Positions 27,267 through 34,996 of a stretch of DNA of 64,000 bases are shown piece by piece (the first letter of the stretch is position 1; each line of letters opens with the position of its first letter). Both the position numbers and the translations under genes were made by a program. Source of the DNA: Sphingomonas sp. GTDB taxonomy: Bacteria; Pseudomonadota; Alphaproteobacteria; Sphingomonadales; Sphingomonadaceae. Under the pieces are notes generated by a model. That model was not told the origin of the DNA, did not search any database, and was given only the letters and a program-made list of their open reading frames with translations. The stretch lies in contig NZ_JAIERS010000012.1 of assembly GCF_019746665.1 (NCBI RefSeq), forward strand, positions 1 to 64,000, in the 5' to 3' direction.

Positions 27267-28080
27267 GAACCAGGGTATAATCCTCGCGTGCTGCGGCCGC
27301 GTCCGGTGCGCCGAGCGCCTGCACCGCCCGGTCGGGGAGCGCCGGCGGCAGGAAGCAGGCGAGCCGATACCAGAGCAGCGTATCGCGCGCCGGCGGAGCG
27401 GCGGCTTCATCGACGATCTCGCTCAGCGCCACCGCCCAGCGCGGCTGCTCGCCAGGGCGCCGCAACACGCTCAGCGATACCGGGCGGCTGTCCTTGGTCG
27501 TCAGGAAAATCTGGGTTTCACCCTCGCCAGGCAGGCTGCCGGGCACGTGGAAGACATTGCCGATGCCGGTGATCTCCGGCGGCGCGTCGGGCGCGACGAG
27601 CGCGCGGGCGATCTCGCGCAGGCGCGCGTCGAAGCTCGGCGTCCAGGCCTGCTGGCCGCGCTTGCCGATTAGCTGGATTTGGTCCGCCTTGCCCGCGACG
27701 GGGGCGGCGAACAGCAGTACGCGCTGGCCCTTCAGCTTGGGCGGCCGGCCTCGCGCGTCGAGCGGCACATCGACCAGATAGTTAACGCGCGCTGGCAGTG
27801 ATTCGCGGCCGCGGATCTGCGCGAGCACGTCGGCGGTGACGTCTAACCGGACGAATCCTGGCGCGAGCCCTGGCGATTCCGCCGGTTTCAACCGGCCCGC
27901 CGAGCGCACCACCGCGTCGATCACGCTGGGCGAGGTGCGCAGCAAATCCGCAACAAAGGCGTAAGGCGGGGGTGGCACCGGCGCTGCCGCAAGTGGCGGA
28001 TTTTGGCCGAGAACCGCGGATGGCGGCGCGAAGAGCGCGGTAAACGCTGTCAAAAACGCGAGGGCGGGAACGCGGGACAT
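27238..28080 (-). CDS. Exported hypothetical protein
   Basis: 280 aa. Signal peptide of about 25 residues (ALAFLTAFTALFAPPSAVLG) from ATG 28080, then a Pro/Ala-rich linker and a globular domain with VRLDVTADVLAQIRGRESLPARVNYLVDVP and a late WRLACFLPPALPDR-like segment containing Trp and a single Cys. No family recognised. It is divergent from tonB, so it may share regulation with that system. Confidence 0.75.
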   Translation of the reverse strand: MSRVPALAFLTAFTALFAPPSAVLGQNPPLAAAPVPPPPYAFVADLLRTSPSVIDAVVRSAGRLKPAESPGLAPGFVRLDVTADVLAQIRGRESLPARVNYLVDVPLDARGRPPKLKGQRVLLFAAPVAGKADQIQLIGKRGQQAWTPSFDARLREIARALVAPDAPPEITGIGNVFHVPGSLPGEGETQIFLTTKDSRPVSLSVLRRPGEQPRWAVALSEIVDEAAAPPARDTLLWYRLACFLPPALPDRAVQALGAPDAAAAREDYTLVLNQLGRCER

Positions 28081-28306
28081 ACCCGCGCCGTTAGCGTAGG
28101 AAGTGTTTTTGATACAGAAATAAATCGGCCAACCAGGGATTGTACGTTTGTTGCGTCCGACAAAGCGTTTGCATGGGTTTCGAGTGGGCGATAGAGACTC
28201 GGGCTCTGTAGGATATAAAGGCTCACGGCTCCCGGCCGCGGCCGACCCTGGGGCAGGGCCGGACACGGGGCAGGGTTGCCGGATAAAAACGGAGTTTCGT
28301 ACCTGA
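28081..28306. promoter_or_regulatory. Divergent region upstream of tonB
   Basis: 226 bp. AT-rich tracts at 28105-28160 (leftward side) and a GGATATAAAGG segment at 28209-28219 are the best promoter candidates. I could not find a convincing Fur box, which would be usual for tonB. Confidence 0.4.
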
Positions 28307-29005
<699 letters not shown>

Positions 29006-29011
29006 TGAACC

Positions 29012-29049
29012 GCCGGCGCTGCTTGACCGTGGCGCCGGCATCCTTTTTT
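29012..29049 (+). terminator. Intrinsic terminator or attenuator between tonB and exbB
   Basis: GCCGGCGC (29012-29019) and GCGCCGGC (29032-29039) form a perfect 8-bp GC stem, followed after ATCC by six T (29044-29049). This has the shape of a rho-independent terminator. It lies 7 bp after the tonB stop and 32 bp before exbB, inside what would otherwise be one operon. Confidence 0.7.
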
Positions 29050-29080
29050 CTGGCCATGATCGACCGATAAGGAAAACACT

Positions 29081-29857
29081 ATGCTGACCACCATCCTCAC
29101 CGCCGCCGCCGGGGGCGCGAAGAACGAAAATCCGTATGGCTTCTGGGAAGCGCTGCAGCAGGGCGGCGTGATCGCCTGGTCCGTGGCGGGCATCCTCACG
29201 CTCATGCTGTTCGTTTCGCTCTACATCTTCTTCGTGAAGATTTTCGAGCAGTCGAAGATCAACGCGCAGACCAAGCGCGTCCGTTCGGGCTTCTGGAACC
29301 TGACCAGCCTGCGCGAGGGCGCGGCCAAGCTGGAGCCGAACTCGGCCTATCGCCAGATCGTCGATGACGGCCTCGCCGCGCAGGAGCAGCACGGCAAGCT
29401 CACCGATCCGGTCGAAGCGCATGACTGGCTGCATGGCTCGCTCGCACGCTCGGAAGCCACGATCAATTCGTCGCTCGGCGGTGGTCTCGCCTTCCTCGCG
29501 ACCGTCGGCGCGACCGCGCCGTTCATCGGGCTATTCGGCACCGTGGTCGGTATCTATCGCGCGCTGATCAAGATCGGTTCGTCGGGCGACCCGTCGATCG
29601 ACAAGGTCGCGGGGCCGGTGGGTGAAGCGCTGATCATGACCGCTTTCGGTCTGGTCGTCGCGGTGCCGGCGGTGCTCGGCTACAACTTCCTGCAGCGCCG
29701 CAACAAGCAGATCGCCGAGGACCTGAACGCCTTCTCGAACGACGTGCTCGGCTTCCTTGCCTCCAACGGCGCGGTGCGCCCGGTGACGCGCGGCGCGAAG
29801 CCCGCGGCGGCCCCCGCCAAGCCGGCGGCCGCGCCCGCCAAGCCGACCGCGGCGTAA
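29081..29857 (+). CDS. exbB: ExbB/TolQ/MotA proton-channel protein
   Basis: 258 aa. Three membrane segments (about 25-50, 130-155, 170-195) and the ExbB hallmark GGGLAFLATVGATAPFIGLFGTVVGIYRAL. The C-terminal tail is an Ala/Lys/Pro repeat (AAPAKP units), unusual but short. AAGGA precedes ATG 29081. Forms the inner-membrane proton channel with ExbD that energises TonB. Confidence 0.94.
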   Translation: MLTTILTAAAGGAKNENPYGFWEALQQGGVIAWSVAGILTLMLFVSLYIFFVKIFEQSKINAQTKRVRSGFWNLTSLREGAAKLEPNSAYRQIVDDGLAAQEQHGKLTDPVEAHDWLHGSLARSEATINSSLGGGLAFLATVGATAPFIGLFGTVVGIYRALIKIGSSGDPSIDKVAGPVGEALIMTAFGLVVAVPAVLGYNFLQRRNKQIAEDLNAFSNDVLGFLASNGAVRPVTRGAKPAAAPAKPAAAPAKPTAA

Positions 29858-29864
29858 CTGCTTC

Positions 29865-29890
29865 GCCCCGGGTCGCGCGCGGCCCGGGGC
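29865..29890 (+). other. GC stem-loop between exbB and exbD
   Basis: GCCCCGGG (29865-29872) pairs with CCCGGGGC (29883-29890). No T run follows, so it is probably an RNA-stability or processing hairpin in the operon transcript. Confidence 0.4.
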
Positions 29891-29915
29891 TGTTCACACA
29901 TAGGATAGTTCGCAA

Positions 29916-30401
29916 ATGGCGATCAGCACTGGCGGAGGAGGCTCCGCCGATAAGCCCCTGTCGGACATCAACACGACGCCGCTCGTGGACGTGATGCTCG
30001 TGCTGCTCATCATCTTCCTGATCGCGGTGCCCGTCGCGGTGCAGTCGGTGAAGGTGAAGCTGCCCGAGGTTCGGTACGACCCGACCGTGACCAAGCCGGA
30101 GAATATTTCGCTCGCGGTGCGCGGCGGCCCCGGCGGCACTTGCGAGGTGTTCTGGAACCTGACCAAGGTCAGCAGCCAGGAACTGCTCGACCGCGCGGTG
30201 GCCAAGCTCAAGGCCGACGTCGAGCGAATGGGTGACAGCCTCACCGCCGACAACCTGCCCGAGGCACATATCCGCGGCGACGTCGACACGCCGTACAAGT
30301 GCATCGGCGGCACCATCTTCACCATGCAGAAGGCCGGCTATCCCAAGGTCGGCTTCATCTCGCAGCCGCCGCCGGGCTCCGCGCTCGCCGAGCGGCAGTG
30401 A
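29916..30401 (+). CDS. exbD: ExbD/TolR biopolymer transport protein (first copy)
   Basis: 161 aa. The N-terminal cytoplasmic stub is followed by INTTPLVDVMLVLLIIFLI, the single membrane helix with the proton-carrying Asp, then a periplasmic domain. Two Cys (TCEVF, YKCIG) in the periplasmic part could form a disulfide. Subunit of the ExbB-ExbD motor for TonB. Confidence 0.93.
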   Translation: MAISTGGGGSADKPLSDINTTPLVDVMLVLLIIFLIAVPVAVQSVKVKLPEVRYDPTVTKPENISLAVRGGPGGTCEVFWNLTKVSSQELLDRAVAKLKADVERMGDSLTADNLPEAHIRGDVDTPYKCIGGTIFTMQKAGYPKVGFISQPPPGSALAERQ

Positions 30402-30417
30402 TCAGGAGTAACAGATC

Positions 30418-30837
30418 ATGGCAATGAGCGGCGGTTCCGATGATGGCGAACCGATGATGGAAATGAACACCACGCCGTTGATCGACGTGTTGCTCGTGCT
30501 CCTTATCATGTTCATCATCACGCTTCCGATCCCGACCCATGCGGTGAAGGTCGATCTTCCGCAGAAGAGCAATCCGCAGACCGTTGATCCGGTGAAGAAC
30601 AAGATCGTGATCAACGCGGCGGGCGTCACGCTGTGGAACGGCCAGCCGGTCGACGACCAGACGCTGGCGCAGTTCCTCGAGCAGTCAAAGTCGCTCGATC
30701 CCGAGCCCGAGCTGCAATTCCAGCCCGAGCCTGAAGCGCGCTATGAAGTTGTCGATCGTGTGCTCGCGGTGGTCAAGCGGTCGGGCGTCGGCAAGCTGGG
30801 GTTTGTCGGCAACGAGCAGTATCGCAACGATTTCTGA
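30418..30837 (+). CDS. exbD: ExbD/TolR biopolymer transport protein (second copy)
   Basis: 139 aa, 16 bp after the first exbD. NTTPLIDVLLVLLIMFIITLP again has the membrane Asp. The periplasmic domain is shorter, lacks the Cys pair and has acidic repeats (PEPELQFQPEPEARYE). Two different ExbD proteins behind one ExbB, as here, are typical of sphingomonads and xanthomonads; in the latter ExbD2 has a specialised role. The role here is inferred. Confidence 0.92.
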   Translation: MAMSGGSDDGEPMMEMNTTPLIDVLLVLLIMFIITLPIPTHAVKVDLPQKSNPQTVDPVKNKIVINAAGVTLWNGQPVDDQTLAQFLEQSKSLDPEPELQFQPEPEARYEVVDRVLAVVKRSGVGKLGFVGNEQYRNDF

Positions 30838-30855
30838 TTGTTGCACTCAGTTGTG

Positions 30856-30889
30856 AAGGGGCGGGGCGAGGCTTTCGCGCCGCCCTTTT
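30856..30889 (+). terminator. Intrinsic terminator of the exb operon
   Basis: AAGGGGCGG (30856-30864) pairs with CCGCCCTTTT (30880-30889), with one G-T pair, and an inner GCGA/TCGC stem extends it. The distal arm runs straight into TTTTC. It lies 18 bp after the second exbD stop. Confidence 0.75.
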
Positions 30890-30911
30890 CTTATGGGCAG
30901 GCCGGCTGATT

Positions 30912-31057
30912 GGTTCGCGCAGAGGCGCAGAGGCGCAGAGGACGCAAAGAGGAGGGGGCTTGGGGCCTCCCCAAGTCACCGAAGGCGCCTCGCCGTTATG
31001 ACGATAAACGCTTCGCGCGCTCCTGAGATCGCCGCCCTCTGCGCCTCTGCACGAACC
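30912..31057. repeat. 146-bp element bounded by 22-bp inverted repeats
   Basis: The left arm 30912-30933 and right arm 31036-31057 are inverted copies with one mismatch, built from GCAGAGGC units (three tandem GCGCAGAG units on the left). An inner perfect hairpin CTTGGGG/CCCCAAG lies at 30959-30975. No gene in it. It looks like a short palindromic or MITE-like intergenic repeat; whether other copies exist cannot be seen here. Confidence 0.65.
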
Positions 31058-31086
31058 AAGAAACGCCTTGAGGCGGAGCCCGACCT

Positions 31087-31638
31087 TCACAATTTGGGCA
31101 ACGTCACCCCGCGCTGGCCCATATATTTGCCCGCGCGGTCGGCGTAGCTCACCTCGCAGGGCTCGTTGCCTTGCAGAAACAGGAACTGGCACGCGCCCTC
31201 GTTCGCATAGATGCGCGCCGGCAGCGGGGTCGTGTTCGAGAATTCGAGCGTCACATGCCCCTCCCAGCCGGGCTCCAAAGGGGTGACGTTCACAATGATC
31301 CCGCAGCGTGCATAGGTCGATTTACCGAGGCAGATCACCAGCACGTCGCGCGGTACCCGGAAATATTCGACCGTACGGGCGAGCGCGAAGCTGTTGGGCG
31401 GGATCACGCACACGTCGGTCTGGCGATCGACGAAGCTATTCGCGGCAAAGTTCTTGGGATCGACCACCGCCGAATCGACATTGGTGAAAATCTTGAACTC
31501 GTCGGCCACCCGCGCGTCATAGCCATAGCTCGACAAGCCATAGCTGATGCAGCCCTCGCGCACCTGGCGCTCAACGAACGGCTCGATCATGCCGTGGGCG
31601 AGCGCCTGCTCGCGGATCCAGCGGTCGGCCATGATCAT
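31087..31638 (-). CDS. dcd: dCTP deaminase
   Basis: 183 aa trimeric enzyme converting dCTP to dUTP, the precursor of dTMP. Family segments are [89 protein letters not shown] lies 7 nt before ATG 31638; ATG 31632 is possible. Overlaps cdd by ATGA, last gene of the UPF0262-GH25-cdd-dcd set. Confidence 0.96.
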   Translation of the reverse strand: MIMADRWIREQALAHGMIEPFVERQVREGCISYGLSSYGYDARVADEFKIFTNVDSAVVDPKNFAANSFVDRQTDVCVIPPNSFALARTVEYFRVPRDVLVICLGKSTYARCGIIVNVTPLEPGWEGHVTLEFSNTTPLPARIYANEGACQFLFLQGNEPCEVSYADRAGKYMGQRGVTLPKL

Positions 31639-32069
31639 GCGTCGACTCCCAGATTGGCCGGCCCGAAGGCATGGGGTAGCAACGTCGAAAGTTTATGGGT
31701 GACGACCGCGCCCGCGACGCTGGCGCAGTGGATCGGCAGGTCGTGGCCGCTCAGTTGTGCCGCCTCATTCAGGATTTGGCGGCAGCGACCACAGGGGGTG
31801 ACGATCCCGGCATCGCCCAATCCTTCGGCGCGCATCACCCCGCCGATCACCGCGACCTCGCGCACCGCACGCAGTTGGCCGCCGCTGTTGGCGCTCGCCA
31901 GCGCCACCGTCTCGGCGCAGAGCGACAGGCCGTAGCTCGCATTCTCGAAATTGGCGCCGGTGATGATGCCGCCATCGGCGAGCCGCAGTGCCGCACCCAC
32001 CGCGAAATTTGAATAGGGCGCATAGGCATGGGCCGCGGCGGCGCGCGCGGCGGCGATCAGGTCGTTCAT
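31635..32069 (-). CDS. cdd: Cytidine deaminase
   Basis: 144 aa. The zinc-site motifs CAETVA and PCGRCRQ and the N-terminal [11 protein letters not shown] identify a tetrameric cytidine deaminase, which salvages cytidine to uridine. ATGA overlaps with both neighbours; co-expression with dcd puts two cytosine-deaminating steps of pyrimidine metabolism together. Confidence 0.95.
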   Translation of the reverse strand: MNDLIAAARAAAAHAYAPYSNFAVGAALRLADGGIITGANFENASYGLSLCAETVALASANSGGQLRAVREVAVIGGVMRAEGLGDAGIVTPCGRCRQILNEAAQLSGHDLPIHCASVAGAVVTHKLSTLLPHAFGPANLGVDA

Positions 32070-32740
32070 GGTGCGATCACGTCCCAATGGACGGGCGCGG
32101 GGGCGCCCTCGATCCGGTGAAAGTCGCTCGCCTGCCACATTCGCCAGGGTCGGGCGGCATAATCGGGGGCGAGCAGGTTGCCGGTTTCCCAGACGGGGCA
32201 GGGCAGTGCCGCGCTCACCTGATAAGCGCGCTCGAACGCGGGGGAGACGCGGAGCAACGCGGCATGGCCGGCATGGGCCTCGATCGCGCCGAGCATCTGG
32301 CGCAACTCCGCAATCAGCGCGGCGCGCTCGGGCCGGCGGGGGCAGGCGGGATCGAAATCGAGCGCGAGCGCGGGCGGCAGCGCGTCGGGACTGCGCGGCA
32401 CCAGCGCCAGGAACGCCTCGGCCTGCGCGCGCGCGGGGGCGCATAGGGAATAGACATGGATCGCGCCGCGGCCCAGTCCGGCCTCGGCGAGCGCCTCCCA
32501 ATCGCTCTCGAACGCTGGGTCGCGAGCGATGCCCTCGGTCGCGACGTGATAGACGAACGCCGCGCCCGCTGCCTTCAACTGGCGCCATTCGAACGGCCCC
32601 TCGCCGCCGCGAACGTCCATGCCCTGGAAGGGGTAGCGCTCGCGCGACGGCGCCCAGCTTTCCGCGAGCCGCCAGCCGGCCAAGCCCAGGCAGCCAAGGC
32701 CGATCGCGCCGGCGGCGATGACGGGCAGCCAGCGCTTCAT
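32066..32740 (-). CDS. GH25-family lysozyme-like protein
   Basis: 224 aa. One N-terminal membrane helix (about 6-26) anchors a periplasmic GH25 (Chalaropsis-type lysozyme) domain: FQGMDVRGGEGPFEWRQLKAAGAAFVYHVATEG and a final W-x-A-SDF region. The position of the usual D-x-E catalytic strand reads ALDFD, that is Asp-Phe-Asp, so the glutamate may be lost or shifted. If active it would cut peptidoglycan. Coupled by ATGA to UPF0262 upstream and cdd downstream. Confidence 0.8.
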   Translation of the reverse strand: MKRWLPVIAAGAIGLGCLGLAGWRLAESWAPSRERYPFQGMDVRGGEGPFEWRQLKAAGAAFVYHVATEGIARDPAFESDWEALAEAGLGRGAIHVYSLCAPARAQAEAFLALVPRSPDALPPALALDFDPACPRRPERAALIAELRQMLGAIEAHAGHAALLRVSPAFERAYQVSAALPCPVWETGNLLAPDYAARPWRMWQASDFHRIEGAPAPVHWDVIAP

Positions 32741-33219
32741 CCCTTGATGTGAAGCACGCAGATCAGGGTAAACAGGCGGCGGGCGGTATCAAAATCGATC
32801 TCGATCTTGCCTTCCAGCCGCTCCTTGAGCAGCTCGGCTGCCTCGTTGTGGACCCCGCGCCGCGCCATGTCGACCGTTTCGATCTGTTGCGGCGTCGCAT
32901 GGCGGATCGCCTGATAATAGCTGTCGCAGATCGCGAAATAGTCCTTGATCGGGCGGCGGAAGCGGCCGAGCCCGAGCACATAAGTCTCAAGCGCGCTGCC
33001 ATCCTCGCGCGCGATCGAGATGGCGAGCCTCCCTTCCTCCACCGACAGCGCGATGCGGTACGGCCCGGAATAACCATCCGGATATTCACGCGCGGGCTTG
33101 AAATAATTACCCTCGATCAGATCGAAGATCGCGATCCGCCGCTCCTGCTCGATATCGGCGTTGCGCCACAGGATCGTATGCTCGTCGAGGGTGATGTCGA
33201 TGATGCGGGGATCGACCAT
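32737..33219 (-). CDS. UPF0262 family protein
   Basis: 160 aa, soluble. The segments IIDITLDEHTILWRNADIEQERRIAIFDLIE, LGLGRFRRPIKDYFAICDSYYQAIR and ARRGVHNEAAELLKERLEGKI match the alphaproteobacterial UPF0262 family of unknown function. First gene of a leftward coupled set, divergent from dnaB. Confidence 0.92.
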   Translation of the reverse strand: MVDPRIIDITLDEHTILWRNADIEQERRIAIFDLIEGNYFKPAREYPDGYSGPYRIALSVEEGRLAISIAREDGSALETYVLGLGRFRRPIKDYFAICDSYYQAIRHATPQQIETVDMARRGVHNEAAELLKERLEGKIEIDFDTARRLFTLICVLHIKG

Positions 33220-33322
33220 GGCTTCAGCCTATCGGGCGAACCGGCGCGCGAATCAACCTTATCCACGTGTTTCAATCCAACGCGCGCTTGAGCCCGGCGC
33301 GGCGGAGTGAGAAGGGGGCGGG
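33220..33322. promoter_or_regulatory. Divergent promoter region of UPF0262 and dnaB with a DnaA-box-like site
   Basis: 103 bp. TTATCCACG at 33259-33267 matches the DnaA-box consensus TTATNCACA at 8 of 9 positions. It stands 56 bp upstream of dnaB. A single near-match is weak evidence. Confidence 0.4.
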
Positions 33323-34804
33323 ATGGCGACCGCTTTTGCTGCTCCCCCCACCGCCGCGCCCGCCCGCGCGCTGCCGCACAATGTCGAGGCGGAGGCCGCT
33401 CTGCTCGGCGCGATGCTGATCGACGCGCGGGTGGCGGACGACATGGTCGAGTTGCTCGATGCCGAGCATTTCTACGATCCGCTCCACGGCCGCGTGTTCG
33501 AGGCGGTGAAGAAGCTGCGCCGCGCCGGGCTGCTCGCCACGCCAGTGACGCTGAAACCTATGTTCGAGCAGGATGCCGGGATGCAGGCGCTGGGCGGCCC
33601 GAGCTATCTCGCGCAGCTGACCGGAAGCGGTGCCGCGCTGATCGGCGCGCGCGATTTCGCCGGGCAGATCAAGGATCTGGCGATGCTGCGTACGCTGATC
33701 GGCGTCGGGCGCGAGCTGGTCGACAAGGCGTTCGATACCTCGAGCGAGGTCAACCCCAAGAAGCAGATCGAGGAGGCAGAGGAGTCGCTGTTCCGCATCT
33801 CGGGCGACACCGAGAGCCAGAAGTCGGTGAAGACGTTCGGCGCCGCCGCCACGCTCGCGCTACAGATGGTCGAGCGCGCGCAGAATGCGGGCGGGAGCCT
33901 GTCGGGCATCACGACCGGGCTCGATTCGGTCAACGGCAAGACGGGCGGATTGCATCGGTCGGACCTGGTGATCCTCGCCGGGCGGCCGGGCATGGGCAAG
34001 ACCTCGCTCGCCACCAACATCGCCTTTAACGCCGCGCAGCGCTATCTGCGCGACCGCGAGGACGGAATCGAGGGCAGCCGCTCTGTCGGCTCGCGGGTGG
34101 CGTTCTTCAGCCTGGAAATGTCGGCCGACCAGCTCGCGACGCGCATTCTCGCCGAGCAATCGCGCGTCTCCAGTGAGAAACTACGCATGGGCACGCTTAA
34201 TTCGCAGGAAATGCAGCGGCTGATCCAGGCGTCGATCGAACTGCAAAACCTGCCGCTGTACATTGACGATACCGCAGGCCTCTCGATCGCCGGGCTGCAC
34301 ACGCGGATGCGCCGGCTGCAACGCAAGTTCGAGGGTGAGATCGGGCTGGTGGTGGTCGATTATCTCCAGCTACTGTCGGGTAGCGCGCGGGGTGGCGACA
34401 ATCGCGTGCAGGAGATCAGTGAAATCTCGCGCGGATTGAAGACGATGGCGAAAGATCTGAACGTCGCGGTGGTCGCGTTGTCGCAGCTCAGCCGCGCGGT
34501 CGAGCAGCGCGAGGACAAGCGCCCGCAACTCTCCGACCTGCGTGAATCGGGCTCGATCGAGCAAGACGCGGACATGGTGTGGTTCGTCTATCGCGACGAT
34601 TATTACCACGCCGCGCGCGAGCCCACCGACCGATCGAGCGACGCCTATATGGCTTGGCTGGAGGAGGGGAACCGCATCCAGGGCATTTCGGAGCTGCTGA
34701 TCTCCAAGCATCGCCACGGCGCGACCGGCAAAGCGACCTTGTTCTTCGATCGCGAAGTGACGCGCTTCAGCGACTATGCCGGCCCAGGCGCGCCAGTAGG
34801 CTAG
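33323..34804 (+). CDS. dnaB: Replicative DNA helicase DnaB
   Basis: 493 aa. The N-terminal DnaG-binding domain (about 18-120, PHNVEAEAALLGAML) is joined by a linker to a RecA-like motor with Walker A GRPGMGKTS (Lys226), Walker B VVVDYLQLL and the DnaB signature DLRESGSIEQDADMV. It unwinds DNA at the fork as a hexamer. Length and all motifs are normal. Confidence 0.97.
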   Translation: MATAFAAPPTAAPARALPHNVEAEAALLGAMLIDARVADDMVELLDAEHFYDPLHGRVFEAVKKLRRAGLLATPVTLKPMFEQDAGMQALGGPSYLAQLTGSGAALIGARDFAGQIKDLAMLRTLIGVGRELVDKAFDTSSEVNPKKQIEEAEESLFRISGDTESQKSVKTFGAAATLALQMVERAQNAGGSLSGITTGLDSVNGKTGGLHRSDLVILAGRPGMGKTSLATNIAFNAAQRYLRDREDGIEGSRSVGSRVAFFSLEMSADQLATRILAEQSRVSSEKLRMGTLNSQEMQRLIQASIELQNLPLYIDDTAGLSIAGLHTRMRRLQRKFEGEIGLVVVDYLQLLSGSARGGDNRVQEISEISRGLKTMAKDLNVAVVALSQLSRAVEQREDKRPQLSDLRESGSIEQDADMVWFVYRDDYYHAAREPTDRSSDAYMAWLEEGNRIQGISELLISKHRHGATGKATLFFDREVTRFSDYAGPGAPVG

Positions 34805-34996
34805 CGTACCGTCGTCATTGTGGCTTGCTAAACCACGCTGGACATGATGTAGTTGATGATCACGTGAGCCAGACAGTAGCCGCGTAAAGCGCTGGCACGT
34901 CCCGTCTACCGATGGAGTGGGACTGTATGGCCTTGGCCCGCATTTTTCCCTGGGTGTCGCGTTATCGTGCCGCGTTGATCGCTCGGAGCGCGCGCC
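34805..34996 (+). promoter_or_regulatory. Region between dnaB and the pcs-mcr-accA operon
   Basis: 192 bp. It should hold the promoter of the 3-hydroxypropionate genes. A short TGTGG/CCACG hairpin (34818-34838) follows dnaB. GGAG lies 8 nt before the pcs ATG. No sigma-factor or operator motif could be assigned with confidence. Confidence 0.4.

Noticed and set aside
28081-28306. Looked for a Fur box or a heme/iron operator before tonB
   Set aside because: No stretch with acceptable match to a GATAATGATAATCATTATC-like pattern was found.
30912-31057. Considered as an insertion sequence or phage attachment site
   Set aside because: Too short for a transposase, no tRNA beside it and no integrase in the window; kept as a repeat only.
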